Assembly: GCA_022773395.1 (NCBI GenBank)
Contig: JALFBL010000062.1
Coordinates: forward strand, 41,701-105,700
Length of the DNA stretch: 64,000 bases
Reading direction: 5' to 3'
Source: Prevotella sp.
Lineage (GTDB): Bacteria > Bacteroidota > Bacteroidia > Bacteroidales > Bacteroidaceae
Of this stretch, positions 32,739 to 43,192 are shown piece after piece (position 1 is the stretch's first letter; each line of letters starts with the position of its first letter). A model generated the notes under the pieces. It searched no databases. It saw nothing but the letters and a program-made list of their open reading frames with translations, and was not told the origin of the DNA. Position numbers and translations under genes: made by a program.

Positions 32739-35165
32739 TCAGAAATGGACTTTGAAATCCAGTCCCATCTGGAAGGGGCTGCCACGATGTGCGAAATACA
32801 AAGTCTCGCCAGTGGCGCCACTATCAAAAGCAAAGGTGTTGTAGCGTGTATCGGTCAGATTGCGTCCCCAAAGCGATACTTTCAGCCATCCGAAATCAGC
32901 ATCGGCATGAGCGCCCAGCACGGCATAGATTTTCTGTGAATATGTGTTGGCATTATCCCAATAGGTTTTTCCCTGCATATTGGCATTCACTCCTAAAATA
33001 ATCGAGCGGAGACACGCATGGCCGAAATTGAATTGGTAGTCAGCACGGGCAGAGAGCATGTGCTGAGGAACGTATGGAACAAATTTTCCCTTGTAGTTGA
33101 CAGCAGTATTGGTGGTGAGTACAGAATCCACATACTCATCAAAGATGGCACGGGTGTAACTGTAGCCCACACCCCAGTCCAGTCGGTTGTCGAAGACCCT
33201 TCCATGGAATGTCGCTTCAATGCCGCAACTATGGCTCTTGCCAGAGTTCACCATCATGCGTCCGAAGCCGAATCCCCTTGCCATCACTGAGAGTTGCTGG
33301 TTGAGCACCCGCATATAAAAAGCAGCCATATCCAAATGCAGGCTGTTGCCGAAAAGGTTGATGTGGGCACCTGCCTCATAATTCCAAGAGGTCTCAGGTT
33401 TATAGGCAATTGTGTTGGCTATGCGCCGATAGTCATCGTCCGTGTGTTCAATGTCCATGTTTCCGCGCGCCTTCTGAGCCGACCGTTGCAACTCGCTCTG
33501 AAGGATGTCGCTGAACATCTGCATGTTGTAGCCTCCTGCCCGGTAGCCTTTGCTTACGGTGGCATATACATTGCTTCCTGTACGGTCGACACGATAGAGC
33601 AATCCGAATTTCGGCAACAGTTGGTTGAAACGATTGTGGATTTTGTCTTTCAGGAGCGAGGAAACGGTGGCCTGCACTTTTTGTCCCATCACACTCTCAT
33701 CAAGAGACATCACTGTGCCAGTGGCATAATCGATGGACACGTGCGAGTAGTCGAAGCGAAGTCCCAATGTGGCTATCAGTCGGTCCGTGATATTGAAATT
33801 GGACTCGTGTGCCACACCTATATTATACTGCGGTGTACGGAAAAGGCCGGACACCGTTCCCATGTCCATTTCAATGTTGACCCCTCCGGCACGTGCGATG
33901 GCAGCCTCAGCCTGTTTTCTGGCAGCCTCTTCGCTCATCCCCTGCGCCACCATCCTGTTCACCATAGACATGAGCATGCCCTGATAAGCATATTGGGTGA
34001 TGCTGGCGGAAAGCCATTTGTTCATCTCCTGGCCGAAATAGACAGGTGAGTTGGTTTTAAGCCATTGGGCAGAGAAAAAAGCAGTGTTGGCCCATCGCCA
34101 GAACCCACCCACAGGTTGGCGGCTCTTCACGGAAAATTCCTGTGTAAAGGAGTTCTGGAACTGACGTTCCTCAAAATGCATGAAATCTTGCGGCAGATAG
34201 TCCTGGTCCATCATCATATAATCTTTCATATACTGATAAGTGGTGGTGGAGTTCAGTTCAAAAGCATTGCCGCTCAAATCGACGGAAAGTCCTGTATTGA
34301 ACACGTTACGTCTGTAATTGCTCTGGTAGTTGGTGGAGGGCTGTTGGACAACACCGGAGGCAAGATCAAACTTTCCGTAGGGGAATCCGTTTTGGTTCAC
34401 ATACTGATAGTCGGCTATATAGTTGATGCTCCAGCGAGATGTGGGTCTAAGCACCAACCGCACCTTTCCCCCGGCTTCATCATAATTGTCGGCACGCTCA
34501 CCGGTGGTCTGGTTACGGAAAAATCCGTTCTGCCCATTATAGAATCCTGCCAAAGAGAAAGCCACCTTGCCATTCACTTTCTGGTAATGGGCCATTTCGG
34601 CATTTCGATAGAATCGGGTGCCTGCACCTATGGAAACATCAGTGCCTTGATAGTTCATGGGATTCAGCGAGAACATACGTATCATGCCACCCTCGTTGTT
34701 TTGTCCATAGAGCGTTCCCTGCGGGCCTCTGAGAATATCCACGCGTTCCAACTGGTAGGTGTGGAGATTGAAAGCCGACTTGCACATGATGGGCATTCCG
34801 TCCATATAGATGCCCACGGCAGGGCTGTTGATGCGAGAGCCTATACCTCGGACATAGATAGACGACGTGTAGCGTGAACCGTAGTTTGGCATCGCAAACG
34901 AAGGGACGTAGGAGGAAAGTTCCCGAAGGTCGTGCGCACCAAGCCACGATAACTCATCTTTTGACACCATGGTAGCACTCAAAGGCTGCTGGCGAAGCCG
35001 AAACACCTCCTTAGGCTGAGAAAGCACCACAATTTCATCGAGCGTTCTCACCCGTGAGGAATCCAACAAGTCAAGGCTTTCGGTTGGACTGTACGCACCT
35101 GCCGCCATTGTTGACAGAGAGGTTCCAACCGTGAAAGCAATAAGGAATAAACAATTTCTTTTCAT
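32739..35165 (-). CDS. TonB-dependent outer-membrane receptor
   Basis: An 808-residue outer-membrane receptor using the ATG at 35165 (MKRNCLFLIAFTVGTSL, a signal peptide) rather than the longer ORF-track start. A TonB-box-like DEIVVL near the mature N-terminus is followed by a plug (VYIRGIGSRINSPAVGIYMDGMP, LRGPQGTLYGQNNEGGM) and a 22-strand-type barrel ending in KVHF. There is no carboxypeptidase-like leader domain and no SusD partner, which argues for a metal-complex or small-molecule receptor rather than a Sus system. An Ala-rich stretch near residue 420 (MSEEAARKQAEAAIARAGG) looks like a helical extracellular loop. Confidence 0.93.
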   Translation of the reverse strand: MKRNCLFLIAFTVGTSLSTMAAGAYSPTESLDLLDSSRVRTLDEIVVLSQPKEVFRLRQQPLSATMVSKDELSWLGAHDLRELSSYVPSFAMPNYGSRYTSSIYVRGIGSRINSPAVGIYMDGMPIMCKSAFNLHTYQLERVDILRGPQGTLYGQNNEGGMIRMFSLNPMNYQGTDVSIGAGTRFYRNAEMAHYQKVNGKVAFSLAGFYNGQNGFFRNQTTGERADNYDEAGGKVRLVLRPTSRWSINYIADYQYVNQNGFPYGKFDLASGVVQQPSTNYQSNYRRNVFNTGLSVDLSGNAFELNSTTTYQYMKDYMMMDQDYLPQDFMHFEERQFQNSFTQEFSVKSRQPVGGFWRWANTAFFSAQWLKTNSPVYFGQEMNKWLSASITQYAYQGMLMSMVNRMVAQGMSEEAARKQAEAAIARAGGVNIEMDMGTVSGLFRTPQYNIGVAHESNFNITDRLIATLGLRFDYSHVSIDYATGTVMSLDESVMGQKVQATVSSLLKDKIHNRFNQLLPKFGLLYRVDRTGSNVYATVSKGYRAGGYNMQMFSDILQSELQRSAQKARGNMDIEHTDDDYRRIANTIAYKPETSWNYEAGAHINLFGNSLHLDMAAFYMRVLNQQLSVMARGFGFGRMMVNSGKSHSCGIEATFHGRVFDNRLDWGVGYSYTRAIFDEYVDSVLTTNTAVNYKGKFVPYVPQHMLSARADYQFNFGHACLRSIILGVNANMQGKTYWDNANTYSQKIYAVLGAHADADFGWLKVSLWGRNLTDTRYNTFAFDSGATGETLYFAHRGSPFQMGLDFKVHF

Positions 35166-35202
35166 CGCGTATTTTGTATTCAAATGCATTTGTATTCGGA
35201 TG

Positions 35203-35210
35203 CAAAATTA
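35203..35210 (-). promoter_or_regulatory. -7 box TAATTTTG for the TonB-dependent receptor
   Basis: TAATTTTG on the minus strand matches TAnnTTTG, about 37 bases before the chosen ATG. Confidence 0.5.
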
Positions 35211-35300
35211 TCACTTTCACAAAAAACGCACAATCCTTATTTATAGGGAAATCAGTCCGAACTGGAGCGCATTTCCTGTCCCGAAAAGGAATATCGCATA

Positions 35301-35348
35301 AAAAACGGGTCTCGAAAGTTGGACAAGCAACTTTCGAGACCCGTTTTT
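35301..35348 (-). terminator. long perfect hairpin terminator after the peptide transporter
   Basis: A 21-base perfect stem (AAAAACGGGTCTCGAAAGTTG and its complement) around a six-base loop, with T runs in both directions. It lies 48 bases past the minus-strand transporter stop. Confidence 0.9.
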
Positions 35349-35395
35349 TTTTACAATTTCAGACAATATCTATCTACAAGATGCAGAAAGACTTT

Positions 35396-36907
35396 TCAGC
35401 TTACTTTCTCCAGACGCTTCATCATAACAAACATGAATGCTGCAGAGAGCAGACACAAGATTATAAAGACTGCCCATACATATTTAAGAGGAAGATCGCC
35501 CCACAAAAAGCCTCCAACACTAACAAGCAGATTTCCCAATGCAGTGGCCACAAACCATCCTCCCATCATCATTCCTTTGTATTTAGGAGGAGCAACCTTG
35601 CTTACAAACGAGATTCCCATCGGACTGAGCAACAACTCACCAAACGTAAGAACAAGATATGTTCCAATCAACCAATTGGCAGACACCAATGTAGCAGCAT
35701 CGCCTGCTTCTTTCTGCGCATTGGGTGAAAGCAAGTTGAGCGAAGCAACCATCATTACGAGAAAACCTGCACTCGCCACCAACATACCATAGGCAATCTT
35801 ACGTGGAGCAGAGGGCTCCTTTTTCTTGGCAGCCAAACTTGCAAAGATGGCCATGCTTACGGGCGTCAATGCCACAACATAGAATGGGTTGAATTGCTGG
35901 AATATCGGCGCACTGATATCGACAGAACCATCCAAGTTGTTATACTTCAGGAGCAACACTCCTATAGCACCCAAAATAACCAATCCAGAGATGGTCTTTG
36001 CCTTTGAGGTCTTGCTCGAGAACAAGGAGAATGATCCGTAAACAATCAAGATAATCATCACCAAATTGAACACGTCAAACGCCATACTCTGAACGCCCGT
36101 AGATGTCTTTTGGGTAAATTCATTGGCAAAGTATGTCAGCGTAAGACCGTTTTGATGGAATGCCATCCAGAAGAACACAACGACGGCAAACACCAGACAC
36201 AAGGCAACAATACGGGATTTCGTTTCCTCGGGTGTCAACGTTTCTTCTTCTGCATCGGCACTCACCTTGCGCGCACCGCCTTCTACATGTCTGAAAGTTG
36301 ACCGGAAACCATAATAAATAGCCATTGACAGAATCAACGAGGCACAAGCCACTGCAAACGAGAAGTGGTAGGCATCATTGGCAGCATAGCCAAGGCTCTT
36401 CTCTGCCCATTCCTGAATTTTCACAGCAGCAGTAGGAGCAAACAAAGCACCAATGTTAATGGCCATGTAGAAAATGGAAAAAGCAGAATCGCGCTTGTCT
36501 GCATATTTCGGGTCGTCATACAAATTACCGACCATCACCTGCAGATTACCTTTGAACAGCCCCGTTCCAAAACTGATAAAGAGAAGAGCCGCAAGCATGC
36601 TTATCATTGCCACGGTTCCGCTTCCCAAGGGAATGGAAAGGCACAAATAACCGATAAACATCACGATGATTCCGATGGTTACCATCTTTCCAAATCCGAA
36701 CTTGTCGGCCATAATGCCGCCGACCAGAGGAAGAAAATAGACTAAACCAAGGAATACACTGTAAATCGCGCCTGCCGCTCCCGGCGTGAGTCCGAAATTG
36801 GCTCTTAAGAACAAAGCGAAAACGGCGATCATGGTATAATAGCCGAAACGCTCACCTGTGTTTGCTAACGCCAATGCGTATAGCCCTTTGGGTTGACCTT
36901 CAAACAT
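35396..36907 (-). CDS. POT/PTR-family peptide:H+ symporter
   Basis: A 503-residue inner-membrane transporter with about 14 hydrophobic segments. The POT signature ANTGERFGYYTM (ExxERFxYY type, about residue 17) and the GIMADKFGFGKMVTIG loop are present, followed by SFGTGLFKGNLQVMVGNLY and a middle KTSKAKTISG stretch. Members import di- and tripeptides, which fits asaccharolytic growth on peptides in many Prevotella-like bacteria. Transcribed after the OMP gene at 36912 (four bases away on the same strand), so it may be the third gene of that run. Confidence 0.92.
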   Translation of the reverse strand: MFEGQPKGLYALALANTGERFGYYTMIAVFALFLRANFGLTPGAAGAIYSVFLGLVYFLPLVGGIMADKFGFGKMVTIGIIVMFIGYLCLSIPLGSGTVAMISMLAALLFISFGTGLFKGNLQVMVGNLYDDPKYADKRDSAFSIFYMAINIGALFAPTAAVKIQEWAEKSLGYAANDAYHFSFAVACASLILSMAIYYGFRSTFRHVEGGARKVSADAEEETLTPEETKSRIVALCLVFAVVVFFWMAFHQNGLTLTYFANEFTQKTSTGVQSMAFDVFNLVMIILIVYGSFSLFSSKTSKAKTISGLVILGAIGVLLLKYNNLDGSVDISAPIFQQFNPFYVVALTPVSMAIFASLAAKKKEPSAPRKIAYGMLVASAGFLVMMVASLNLLSPNAQKEAGDAATLVSANWLIGTYLVLTFGELLLSPMGISFVSKVAPPKYKGMMMGGWFVATALGNLLVSVGGFLWGDLPLKYVWAVFIILCLLSAAFMFVMMKRLEKVS

Positions 36908-36911
36908 AAAA

Positions 36912-37661
36912 TTAATCCTTTCTTGTTTTTATAATATTAAATAAATAAGTAATCTTCAAAACGATATTCCCTATATTTGACTTTGCGAAATAATCGCGCT
37001 TGGAATTTCCATAGATGTTTCCCAGTCCGTAATAATATCTGCCTTCCAGCAGGAAATGTCCAAGTTTGGGATGAGAATATTCCACTCCGGCTCCGACGGC
37101 AATGCCATAGTCCAGTTTGTTTTCCACAGCCATGGTGTCCTGTCTTACCACATTATTCACACGATCTGTCACGTTGCGCTTGTCGAGTTCAAAATTCATT
37201 TCCGTTTTATCGCCCAGATAATAGCCAAACTGAGGCCCCGCCTGAAAGAAGAACTGAAAACCTTTCGTTTCTTTTCCCCAAGCCAAATGGGCGAAAACCG
37301 GCAGTTGAACATAGTTAAGCGTGCGGCTGTATTTTTCGGCCACACCCGTTGTCTTATTGACAACAGGTCTGTCGTTCATGTCAAGGATGCTCTCTTTCCA
37401 ACCAATTTGCGCATAGTTCAGTTCTGCATAGACAGAACAAACGGTGCTGAAATATTTTTCGCACACATAACGGAAAGAAAGACCGCCTGCAAATCCTCCG
37501 TGCTGCGTCTGATTCACTTTGGGCGTGAATCCCAAGGTACTGAACACATACCCCCCGTTTACGCCCAAGCTCAAATCGTTGCGATACTGCCCTATCTGCG
37601 CCCGGACGCCCGTCCAAGCCACCCACAGCAATATTGCGGAAACAATAAGCGTCTTTTTCAT
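36912..37661 (-). CDS. outer-membrane beta-barrel (PorT-like) protein, 249 aa
   Basis: The N-terminus is a signal peptide (MKKTLIVSAILLWVAWTGVRA). The body shows alternating aromatic/glycine strands such as LSLGVNGGYVFSTLG, GFAGGLSFRYVCEKY and GIAVGAGVEYSHPKLGHFLLEGRYYYGLGNIY, typical of the outer-membrane beta-barrel group near PorT. It follows directly on the LysM-binding-protein gene (TAA then ATG with no gap). No clear substrate or partner. PorT itself belongs to the T9SS, but this family name covers many unrelated barrels. Confidence 0.8.
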   Translation of the reverse strand: MKKTLIVSAILLWVAWTGVRAQIGQYRNDLSLGVNGGYVFSTLGFTPKVNQTQHGGFAGGLSFRYVCEKYFSTVCSVYAELNYAQIGWKESILDMNDRPVVNKTTGVAEKYSRTLNYVQLPVFAHLAWGKETKGFQFFFQAGPQFGYYLGDKTEMNFELDKRNVTDRVNNVVRQDTMAVENKLDYGIAVGAGVEYSHPKLGHFLLEGRYYYGLGNIYGNSKRDYFAKSNIGNIVLKITYLFNIIKTRKD

Positions 37662-39032
37662 TTAGAAAACAATCGTTGAAATCGTTTTGTTTCTATTATA
37701 GTGCACAAACATGAACATCCGGTTTTGCCAGCCCCCGTTCTTGTTTTTCCGATAAAACCTGAACGAGGTCTGCACCGCATCCTTGTCGGGAACGTTTCCC
37801 TTGAAATTCTTTCCTTCAAGATGAATGCCCCGCAAGAAGAACGTTGCCTGGTCGTATCCGGTAATGGCAAACCGAGGAAGGGCATTCATCATGCTTGTTC
37901 CAAACCACTTCCGATAATCCGACTCAAGACTTTGGGTTTTCGCACTCACCGGATTATAATAATAGTAAGATGGAATAAACGTATCGTATTGATAGAATTT
38001 GTCCAAACTATACTTTTCATACATCAACCATTCATTGTAGCCGAAAAGCGAAATGGCCAGACCCTTGTTGTTCGCCCTCAAAGCATCCAGTTTGGACAAT
38101 GCGGCATTCAGTTCAGGCGAACGACCGGTATTCAATATCACGATGTTGGGCTTGTCCAAGGCAAATGCCTTGACGAACATTTCGTCCGAACTGGTCAGGT
38201 TCGTGATACGATAGTCTATATTGTTTTCCTCCAACTTCTTTCGCAGCCCGAACGTGAAACCGCCCTTGTCGCTGTTCTTGTCATTGCAGTCCACAAAAAC
38301 AACGTTGAACAGGTGAAACCGATTGAAGAACTGCCCGATTGCCGCATCGGTCAAATCCTTGTCCGACTGATACACCTGATAGATGTTGGAATTGTCTTCC
38401 GCATAGTTGCCGCCGATGGAGAAAGGCACCACCAACCTGATGTTGTATGCCTTCACGAATTTGGACAATTCCGGCATTTGCTTCGTGTAGAGAGGGCCAA
38501 AGATCACATCGCACTGATTTGCTCCCTCGGCCAGCAAAGTCTGCCTTATGTCTGCATCAATGCCTACATTCCACGCCTTTACATCTACAGATACCCCTTC
38601 TTTCTTCAAATCTTCGCAAGCCAGCAACACGCCTCTGTAAAACTCCACCATGCGCCTGCCGTCGCCATCCATGTCGTGCAGGGGCAGCATCACTCCCACC
38701 CTCACGGCTTTTCCGCTCACGGCAGCATTGCCCGTCTTTGACGGGGCACTTGCCGACACCGTGGCAGCCGCCTTTGAAGGATAAGGAATAAAAATATAGT
38801 CGCCCTTTTTCAGCGTATAGCCTTCCTTGTTCATTTCCGGATTGGCCTTTCGCAATTCCTCTTCGGTAAGGCCATACTCCTTGGCGATGCCATAGACGGT
38901 TTCTTTTTTCTTGACCTTGTGCATTTCTTTCCACGACTTGGTTTGAGCGGCGATACCCAAACAAATCCATGAAAAGAAGAACAGCATCATATATCTTGGT
39001 ATATTTCTCATAATCATCTTATTTTTCATCAT
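37662..39032 (-). CDS. LysM domain fused to periplasmic-binding-like domain
   Basis: After a hydrophobic leader (about residues 1-30, MRNIPRYMMLFFFSWICLGIAAQ) a LysM motif (HKVKKKETVYGIAKEYGLTEEELRKANPEM...KKGDYIFIP) is followed from about residue 90 by a type I periplasmic-binding fold (VRVGVMLPLHDMDGDGRRMVEFYRGVLLACEDL). The ORF track starts at 39050; I prefer one of the internal ATGs (39032, 39029 or 39011) because the first codons are not signal-like. LysM would hold it on peptidoglycan. The binding-domain ligand is unknown. The next gene follows immediately, and a -7 box TATCTTTG lies about 45 to 60 bases upstream. Confidence 0.85.
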   Translation of the reverse strand: MMKNKMIMRNIPRYMMLFFFSWICLGIAAQTKSWKEMHKVKKKETVYGIAKEYGLTEEELRKANPEMNKEGYTLKKGDYIFIPYPSKAAATVSASAPSKTGNAAVSGKAVRVGVMLPLHDMDGDGRRMVEFYRGVLLACEDLKKEGVSVDVKAWNVGIDADIRQTLLAEGANQCDVIFGPLYTKQMPELSKFVKAYNIRLVVPFSIGGNYAEDNSNIYQVYQSDKDLTDAAIGQFFNRFHLFNVVFVDCNDKNSDKGGFTFGLRKKLEENNIDYRITNLTSSDEMFVKAFALDKPNIVILNTGRSPELNAALSKLDALRANNKGLAISLFGYNEWLMYEKYSLDKFYQYDTFIPSYYYYNPVSAKTQSLESDYRKWFGTSMMNALPRFAITGYDQATFFLRGIHLEGKNFKGNVPDKDAVQTSFRFYRKNKNGGWQNRMFMFVHYNRNKTISTIVF

Positions 39033-39094
39033 CACAGGACAGTGACGCATGCAAAGGATTTCGATTCATCATGCCATGCACACTTTATTTTTTG

Positions 39095-39102
39095 CAAAGA
39101 TA
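39095..39102 (-). promoter_or_regulatory. -7 box TATCTTTG for the LysM gene
   Basis: TATCTTTG on the minus strand matches TAnnTTTG. The divergent T9SS cargo promoter is 24 bases away. Confidence 0.5.
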
Positions 39103-39125
39103 GCACAAAATTACAAATAAATCCG

Positions 39126-39133
39126 TACTTTTG
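39126..39133 (+). promoter_or_regulatory. -7 box TACTTTTG for the T9SS cargo gene
   Basis: TACTTTTG matches TAnnTTTG and lies 20 bases before the ATG at 39154. Confidence 0.5.
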
Positions 39134-39153
39134 CACAATTATATATCACGAAA

Positions 39154-39870
39154 ATGAAAATAAAAAGATTATTTATATTTCCCACACTTTTGCTTGCCGC
39201 CATGGTTTGCCGAGCAGACGAGAAACCAAGTATCAGTCCCACTGCCGTATTCGTGAACAGTACCGGAGAAGAGGAAGAAAGTACAAATTATGCGGGCAGT
39301 GCTCCTTTGGAAGGAAAGTTTACAGCCAACCCCGAGAATGTTGGTACCTACCGGGCCTCCTACGAATGGCGATTCACCATGGAAGGAGAAGACAAGCCCT
39401 ATCTGGTGCGCTACGAGCAAGACACCCAATACACGTTCATGAGAGCCGGTGCCCACAGAATAGAACTTTACGCCACTTTCGTGTCGGGCAACGACACCGT
39501 TGCCTACACCAAGGAATATTGGGAAGAGATGGGATCCATCAGGGTGAACATCAGTGAAAGCAAACTGGAAATGCCCAACGCTTTCTCGCCAAACGGGGAT
39601 GGCATCAATGACATTTACAAGGCAAAGGAAGGCTACCGCTCGCTGACGGAATTTCACGCCTACATCTTCAACCGATGGGGACAAAAACTCTACGAATGGG
39701 ATCATCCGGCCGGAGGCTGGGACGGAAAATTCAACGGGAAGGACGTGAAGCAGGGCGTGTATTTTGTTCTGGTCAAAGCCAAGGGGGCAGACGGAATGGT
39801 TTACGACATTAAAAAAGACGTGAATCTGCTAAGAGGATACTCTGAAAGAGGAGAGGTGCAGGACAATTAA
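39154..39870 (+). CDS. secreted protein with T9SS type-B sorting domain
   Basis: A 238-residue product with a signal peptide ([21 protein letters not shown]), a PKD-like beta domain of about 110 residues, and a C-terminal gliding-motility-associated (CHU_C) domain. The latter shows [45 protein letters not shown]. This is the type-B sorting signal of the T9SS, so the protein should cross the outer membrane. It implies a T9SS elsewhere in the genome. Such short single-domain cargos are uncommon; function unknown. It is 40 bases upstream of uvrA. Confidence 0.9.
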   Translation: MKIKRLFIFPTLLLAAMVCRADEKPSISPTAVFVNSTGEEEESTNYAGSAPLEGKFTANPENVGTYRASYEWRFTMEGEDKPYLVRYEQDTQYTFMRAGAHRIELYATFVSGNDTVAYTKEYWEEMGSIRVNISESKLEMPNAFSPNGDGINDIYKAKEGYRSLTEFHAYIFNRWGQKLYEWDHPAGGWDGKFNGKDVKQGVYFVLVKAKGADGMVYDIKKDVNLLRGYSERGEVQDN

Positions 39871-39910
39871 AGGTGGGCGTAGAATCGCCTTTTTTAGACA
39901 GGAACAGTTC

Positions 39911-42778
39911 ATGGAAAGAGAAGACAAAAAGATAAATGTATGGGGCGCACGTGTCCACAATCTTAAAAACATCGATGTGGAAATACCCAGAAACAGCCTC
40001 ACCGTCATTACAGGACTGAGCGGATCGGGAAAATCTTCGTTGGCATTCGACACCATTTTTGCAGAAGGGCAACGCCGCTACATAGAAACCTTCTCTGCCT
40101 ATGCCCGCAACTTTCTGGGAGGGATGGAACGGCCGGAGGTGGAAAAAATCACCGGACTCAGCCCGGTCATCAGCATCGAACAGAAAACCACCAACAAGAA
40201 TCCCCGCTCCACGGTGGGAACCACCACCGAGATCTATGATTTCCTGAGATTGCTCTTTGCACGCGCCGGCACAGCATACAGTTATGCCACAGGAGAAAAG
40301 ATGGTGAAATATACCGAGGAAAAGGTGTTGGAAATGATACACAACGACTACACTGGAAAAAAAATCTACATACTGGCTCCCTTGGTAAGAAAACGCAAGG
40401 GACACTATCGGGAACTGTTTGAAAACATGCGCCGAAAGGGCTACCTGCACATTCGCATAGACGGCGAAATGACCGAGATTGCAAGGGGCATGAAGGTAGA
40501 TAGATACAAGAACCACGACATCGAGGTGGTGATAGACCGTTTGCAGGTGCAGCCCAAAGATGACGAGCGACTGAGAAAGAGCGTGGGCACGGCCATGAAA
40601 CAGGGCGACGGACTGCTGATGATATTGGACAGGGACACCCACCGGGCAAAATACTACAGCCGTCGCCTGATGTGTCCCACCACGGGCATTTCATACGGCG
40701 ACCCTGCCCCCAACAAATTTTCGTTCAACTCGCCCGAAGGAGCATGCCCACGCTGCAAAGGCCTGGGCTACATCAATGAAATCGACTTGGGGAAAGTAAT
40801 CCCCGACCGCAAACTGTCCATTTACAACGGTGCCATTGTCCCACTCGGAAAATACAAAAACCAAATGATTTTCTGGCAGATTGACGCCATTCTTCAGAAC
40901 AACGGCTACGATCTGAAAACACCCGTCCAAGACATTCCCGAAGAAACGCTGAGCGAAATCCTCTACGGCTCGCTCGAAACGGTGCGCATCAGCAAGGAGG
41001 TGGTACATACCTCGAGCGACTATTTCGTGGAGTTCGACGGTATCGTGAAATATCTCAACAATGTCATCAACAACGACGACAGCACAAGCGGACAGAAATG
41101 GGCCGACCAGTTTCTTGCCACGGCCCCATGCCCCGAATGCCACGGACAGCGTCTCAATCGCGAGTCGCTCTCCTACCGCATCTGGGACAAAAACATTTCG
41201 GAACTTGCACAGATGGACATCGGTGAACTGAAAGAATGGTTGGCCGAAGCAGAAAACCATCTCGACTCCCAGCAGAAAACCATTGCGGTGGAAGTCTTGA
41301 AAGAAATACGCACACGCCTCCAGTTCATGCTGGACGTAGGGTTGGACTACCTGTCGCTCAACCGCCAGTCGGTTTCCCTGTCGGGAGGCGAAAGCCAGCG
41401 CATCCGTCTGGCCACGCAAATCGGTTCCCAACTGGTGAACGTATTGTATATTTTAGACGAACCGAGCATCGTTCTGCACCAGCGTGACAACGAGCGGCTG
41501 ATTGCCTCGCTGAAGGATTTAAGAAATCTCGGCAACACGGTCATCGTGGTGGAACACGACAAAGACATGATGCTCAATGCCGACTATCTGATAGACATCG
41601 GCCCCAAAGCCGGACGCAAAGGCGGCAACGTGGTGTTCCAAGGCACGCCTACAGAAATGCTGAAACAGCACACGCTCACTTCGCAATATCTCAACGGCGA
41701 ACAGAAAATAGAATTGCCCACACAGATTTCAACAACCGAAAAAGGCGACCAAAAGACGGTGTACCGCCGAAAAGGAAATGGAAAGACAATTGTCATTCAC
41801 GGTGCATCGGGAAACAACCTGAAAAACATCGACGTGGAGTTTCCACTGGGAAAACTCATTGTGGTGACAGGAGTGAGCGGATCGGGAAAATCCACGCTCA
41901 TCAACGAAACCCTACAGCCCATCCTCAGCAAGCACTTCTACCGTTCGCTCAAAAAGCCCATGCCCTACAAGGGCATCGACGGCATCAATCACATCGACAA
42001 GGTGGTGAACGTGGACCAGTCGCCCTTGGGCCGCACCCCACGTTCCAATCCCGCCACCTACACGGGAGTGTTCAGCGACATCCGCTCGCTGTTCGTCAAT
42101 CTCCCGGAGGCTAAAATCAGGGGTTACAAACCGGGACGATTCTCCTTCAACGTGAAGGGGGGACGGTGCGAAGCCTGTGGGGGAAACGGCTACAAGACCA
42201 TCGAAATGAACTTCTTGCCCGACGTGATGATTCCCTGTGAGGTGTGCCACGGAAAAAGGTACAACCGCGAAACGCTTGAAGTGCGCTACAAAGGAAAGAG
42301 CATTGCCGACGTGCTGGACATGACCATCAACCAGGCGGTGGAATTTTTCGAGAATGTGCCAGACATACTCCGAAAAATAAAAACCATCCAGGACGTGGGA
42401 CTGGGCTACATCAAACTGGGACAGCCCTCCACCACCCTTTCGGGCGGCGAAAGCCAGCGCGTGAAACTGGCCACCGAACTGAGCAAGAAGGACACGGGGA
42501 AAACCCTTTACATCCTTGACGAACCTACTACAGGACTGCATTTCGAAGACATCCGCATACTGATGGGGGTATTGCAAAAACTGGTTGACCGGGGAAATAC
42601 AGTCATCATCATCGAGCACAATCTTGACGTGATGAAACTGGCCGACCATATCATCGACATGGGGCCGGAAGGCGGAAAAAAAGGCGGTATGGTGCTTGCA
42701 ACGGGAACACCCGAACAGGTGGCCGGCAGCGACAAGGGATTCACCTCACGATTCTTGAAAGAAGAATTACAGTTGTAA
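39911..42778 (+). CDS. uvrA: excinuclease ABC subunit A
   Basis: UvrA recognises bulky DNA lesions with UvrB in nucleotide excision repair. The 955-residue length is normal. Two ABC ATPase halves are seen with Walker [14 protein letters not shown] (about residue 35) and [13 protein letters not shown] (about 652), plus signatures [12 protein letters not shown] and [12 protein letters not shown]. Zinc-binding cysteines are in [23 protein letters not shown] and [16 protein letters not shown]...[16 protein letters not shown]. The gene is followed by a gene-free stretch carrying repeat copy B. Confidence 0.98.
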   Translation: MEREDKKINVWGARVHNLKNIDVEIPRNSLTVITGLSGSGKSSLAFDTIFAEGQRRYIETFSAYARNFLGGMERPEVEKITGLSPVISIEQKTTNKNPRSTVGTTTEIYDFLRLLFARAGTAYSYATGEKMVKYTEEKVLEMIHNDYTGKKIYILAPLVRKRKGHYRELFENMRRKGYLHIRIDGEMTEIARGMKVDRYKNHDIEVVIDRLQVQPKDDERLRKSVGTAMKQGDGLLMILDRDTHRAKYYSRRLMCPTTGISYGDPAPNKFSFNSPEGACPRCKGLGYINEIDLGKVIPDRKLSIYNGAIVPLGKYKNQMIFWQIDAILQNNGYDLKTPVQDIPEETLSEILYGSLETVRISKEVVHTSSDYFVEFDGIVKYLNNVINNDDSTSGQKWADQFLATAPCPECHGQRLNRESLSYRIWDKNISELAQMDIGELKEWLAEAENHLDSQQKTIAVEVLKEIRTRLQFMLDVGLDYLSLNRQSVSLSGGESQRIRLATQIGSQLVNVLYILDEPSIVLHQRDNERLIASLKDLRNLGNTVIVVEHDKDMMLNADYLIDIGPKAGRKGGNVVFQGTPTEMLKQHTLTSQYLNGEQKIELPTQISTTEKGDQKTVYRRKGNGKTIVIHGASGNNLKNIDVEFPLGKLIVVTGVSGSGKSTLINETLQPILSKHFYRSLKKPMPYKGIDGINHIDKVVNVDQSPLGRTPRSNPATYTGVFSDIRSLFVNLPEAKIRGYKPGRFSFNVKGGRCEACGGNGYKTIEMNFLPDVMIPCEVCHGKRYNRETLEVRYKGKSIADVLDMTINQAVEFFENVPDILRKIKTIQDVGLGYIKLGQPSTTLSGGESQRVKLATELSKKDTGKTLYILDEPTTGLHFEDIRILMGVLQKLVDRGNTVIIIEHNLDVMKLADHIIDMGPEGGKKGGMVLATGTPEQVAGSDKGFTSRFLKEELQL

Positions 42779-42821
42779 GAAAGGAAGCCTGTCCATATAC
42801 CGGACACCGTGAAACGAAACG

Positions 42822-43192
42822 AATATTAACAATTCGTCCAAATCCTTTAACACGAAAAACGGCCGTTTTCTGAAAAAAGTTTTCCGCGCGCCCAAATACG
42901 CGATTCTACGGGCGTTTGGCAAACGACTGGCATACAGCGAGTTGAAAAATATTGACAAATTCTGCCCGGTAATTTATGCCTACTTACCATGTAATTTATG
43001 CCAAATTACCATGTAAGTAAGCCTTACTTACCCGGTAAAATATGCCAAATTGCGGTGTAAGTAGGCATAAATTACCGGAACGGCTCCGAAAAATGGCTCC
43101 GCCGTTTTTCCCGATTTTCCAACGGATCATCCCTTACTTTTCTATTTTGTGAGTGAACCCTGCGGAAAATCCGGTGGAAAAATTAACGCAAT
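42822..43192 (-). repeat. dispersed non-coding repeat, copy B, with hairpin insert
   Basis: Reverse-complement partner of 24432-24652. The 5' (ATTGCGTTAA...GGATTTTCCGCAG...GTTGGAA) and 3' (CTCGCT...TTTTTTCAGAA...CGTTTTTCGTGTTAAAGGATTT) parts match copy A in order. Between them copy B carries extra sequence including the inverted repeat 42966-43078. Confidence 0.8.
42966..43078. repeat. nested inverted repeats inside repeat copy B
   Basis: Outer arms CCGGTAATTTATGCCTACTTAC (42966-42987) and its perfect complement (43057-43078). In the centre GTAAGTAAG-C-CTTACTTAC (43013-43031) is another palindrome, and ATGCCAAATT occurs twice between. Seen directly. Confidence 0.9.

Noticed and set aside
42966-43078. 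Repeated words as a CRISPR array
   Set aside because: Spacing is irregular, the repeats are inverted, and there are no cas genes.
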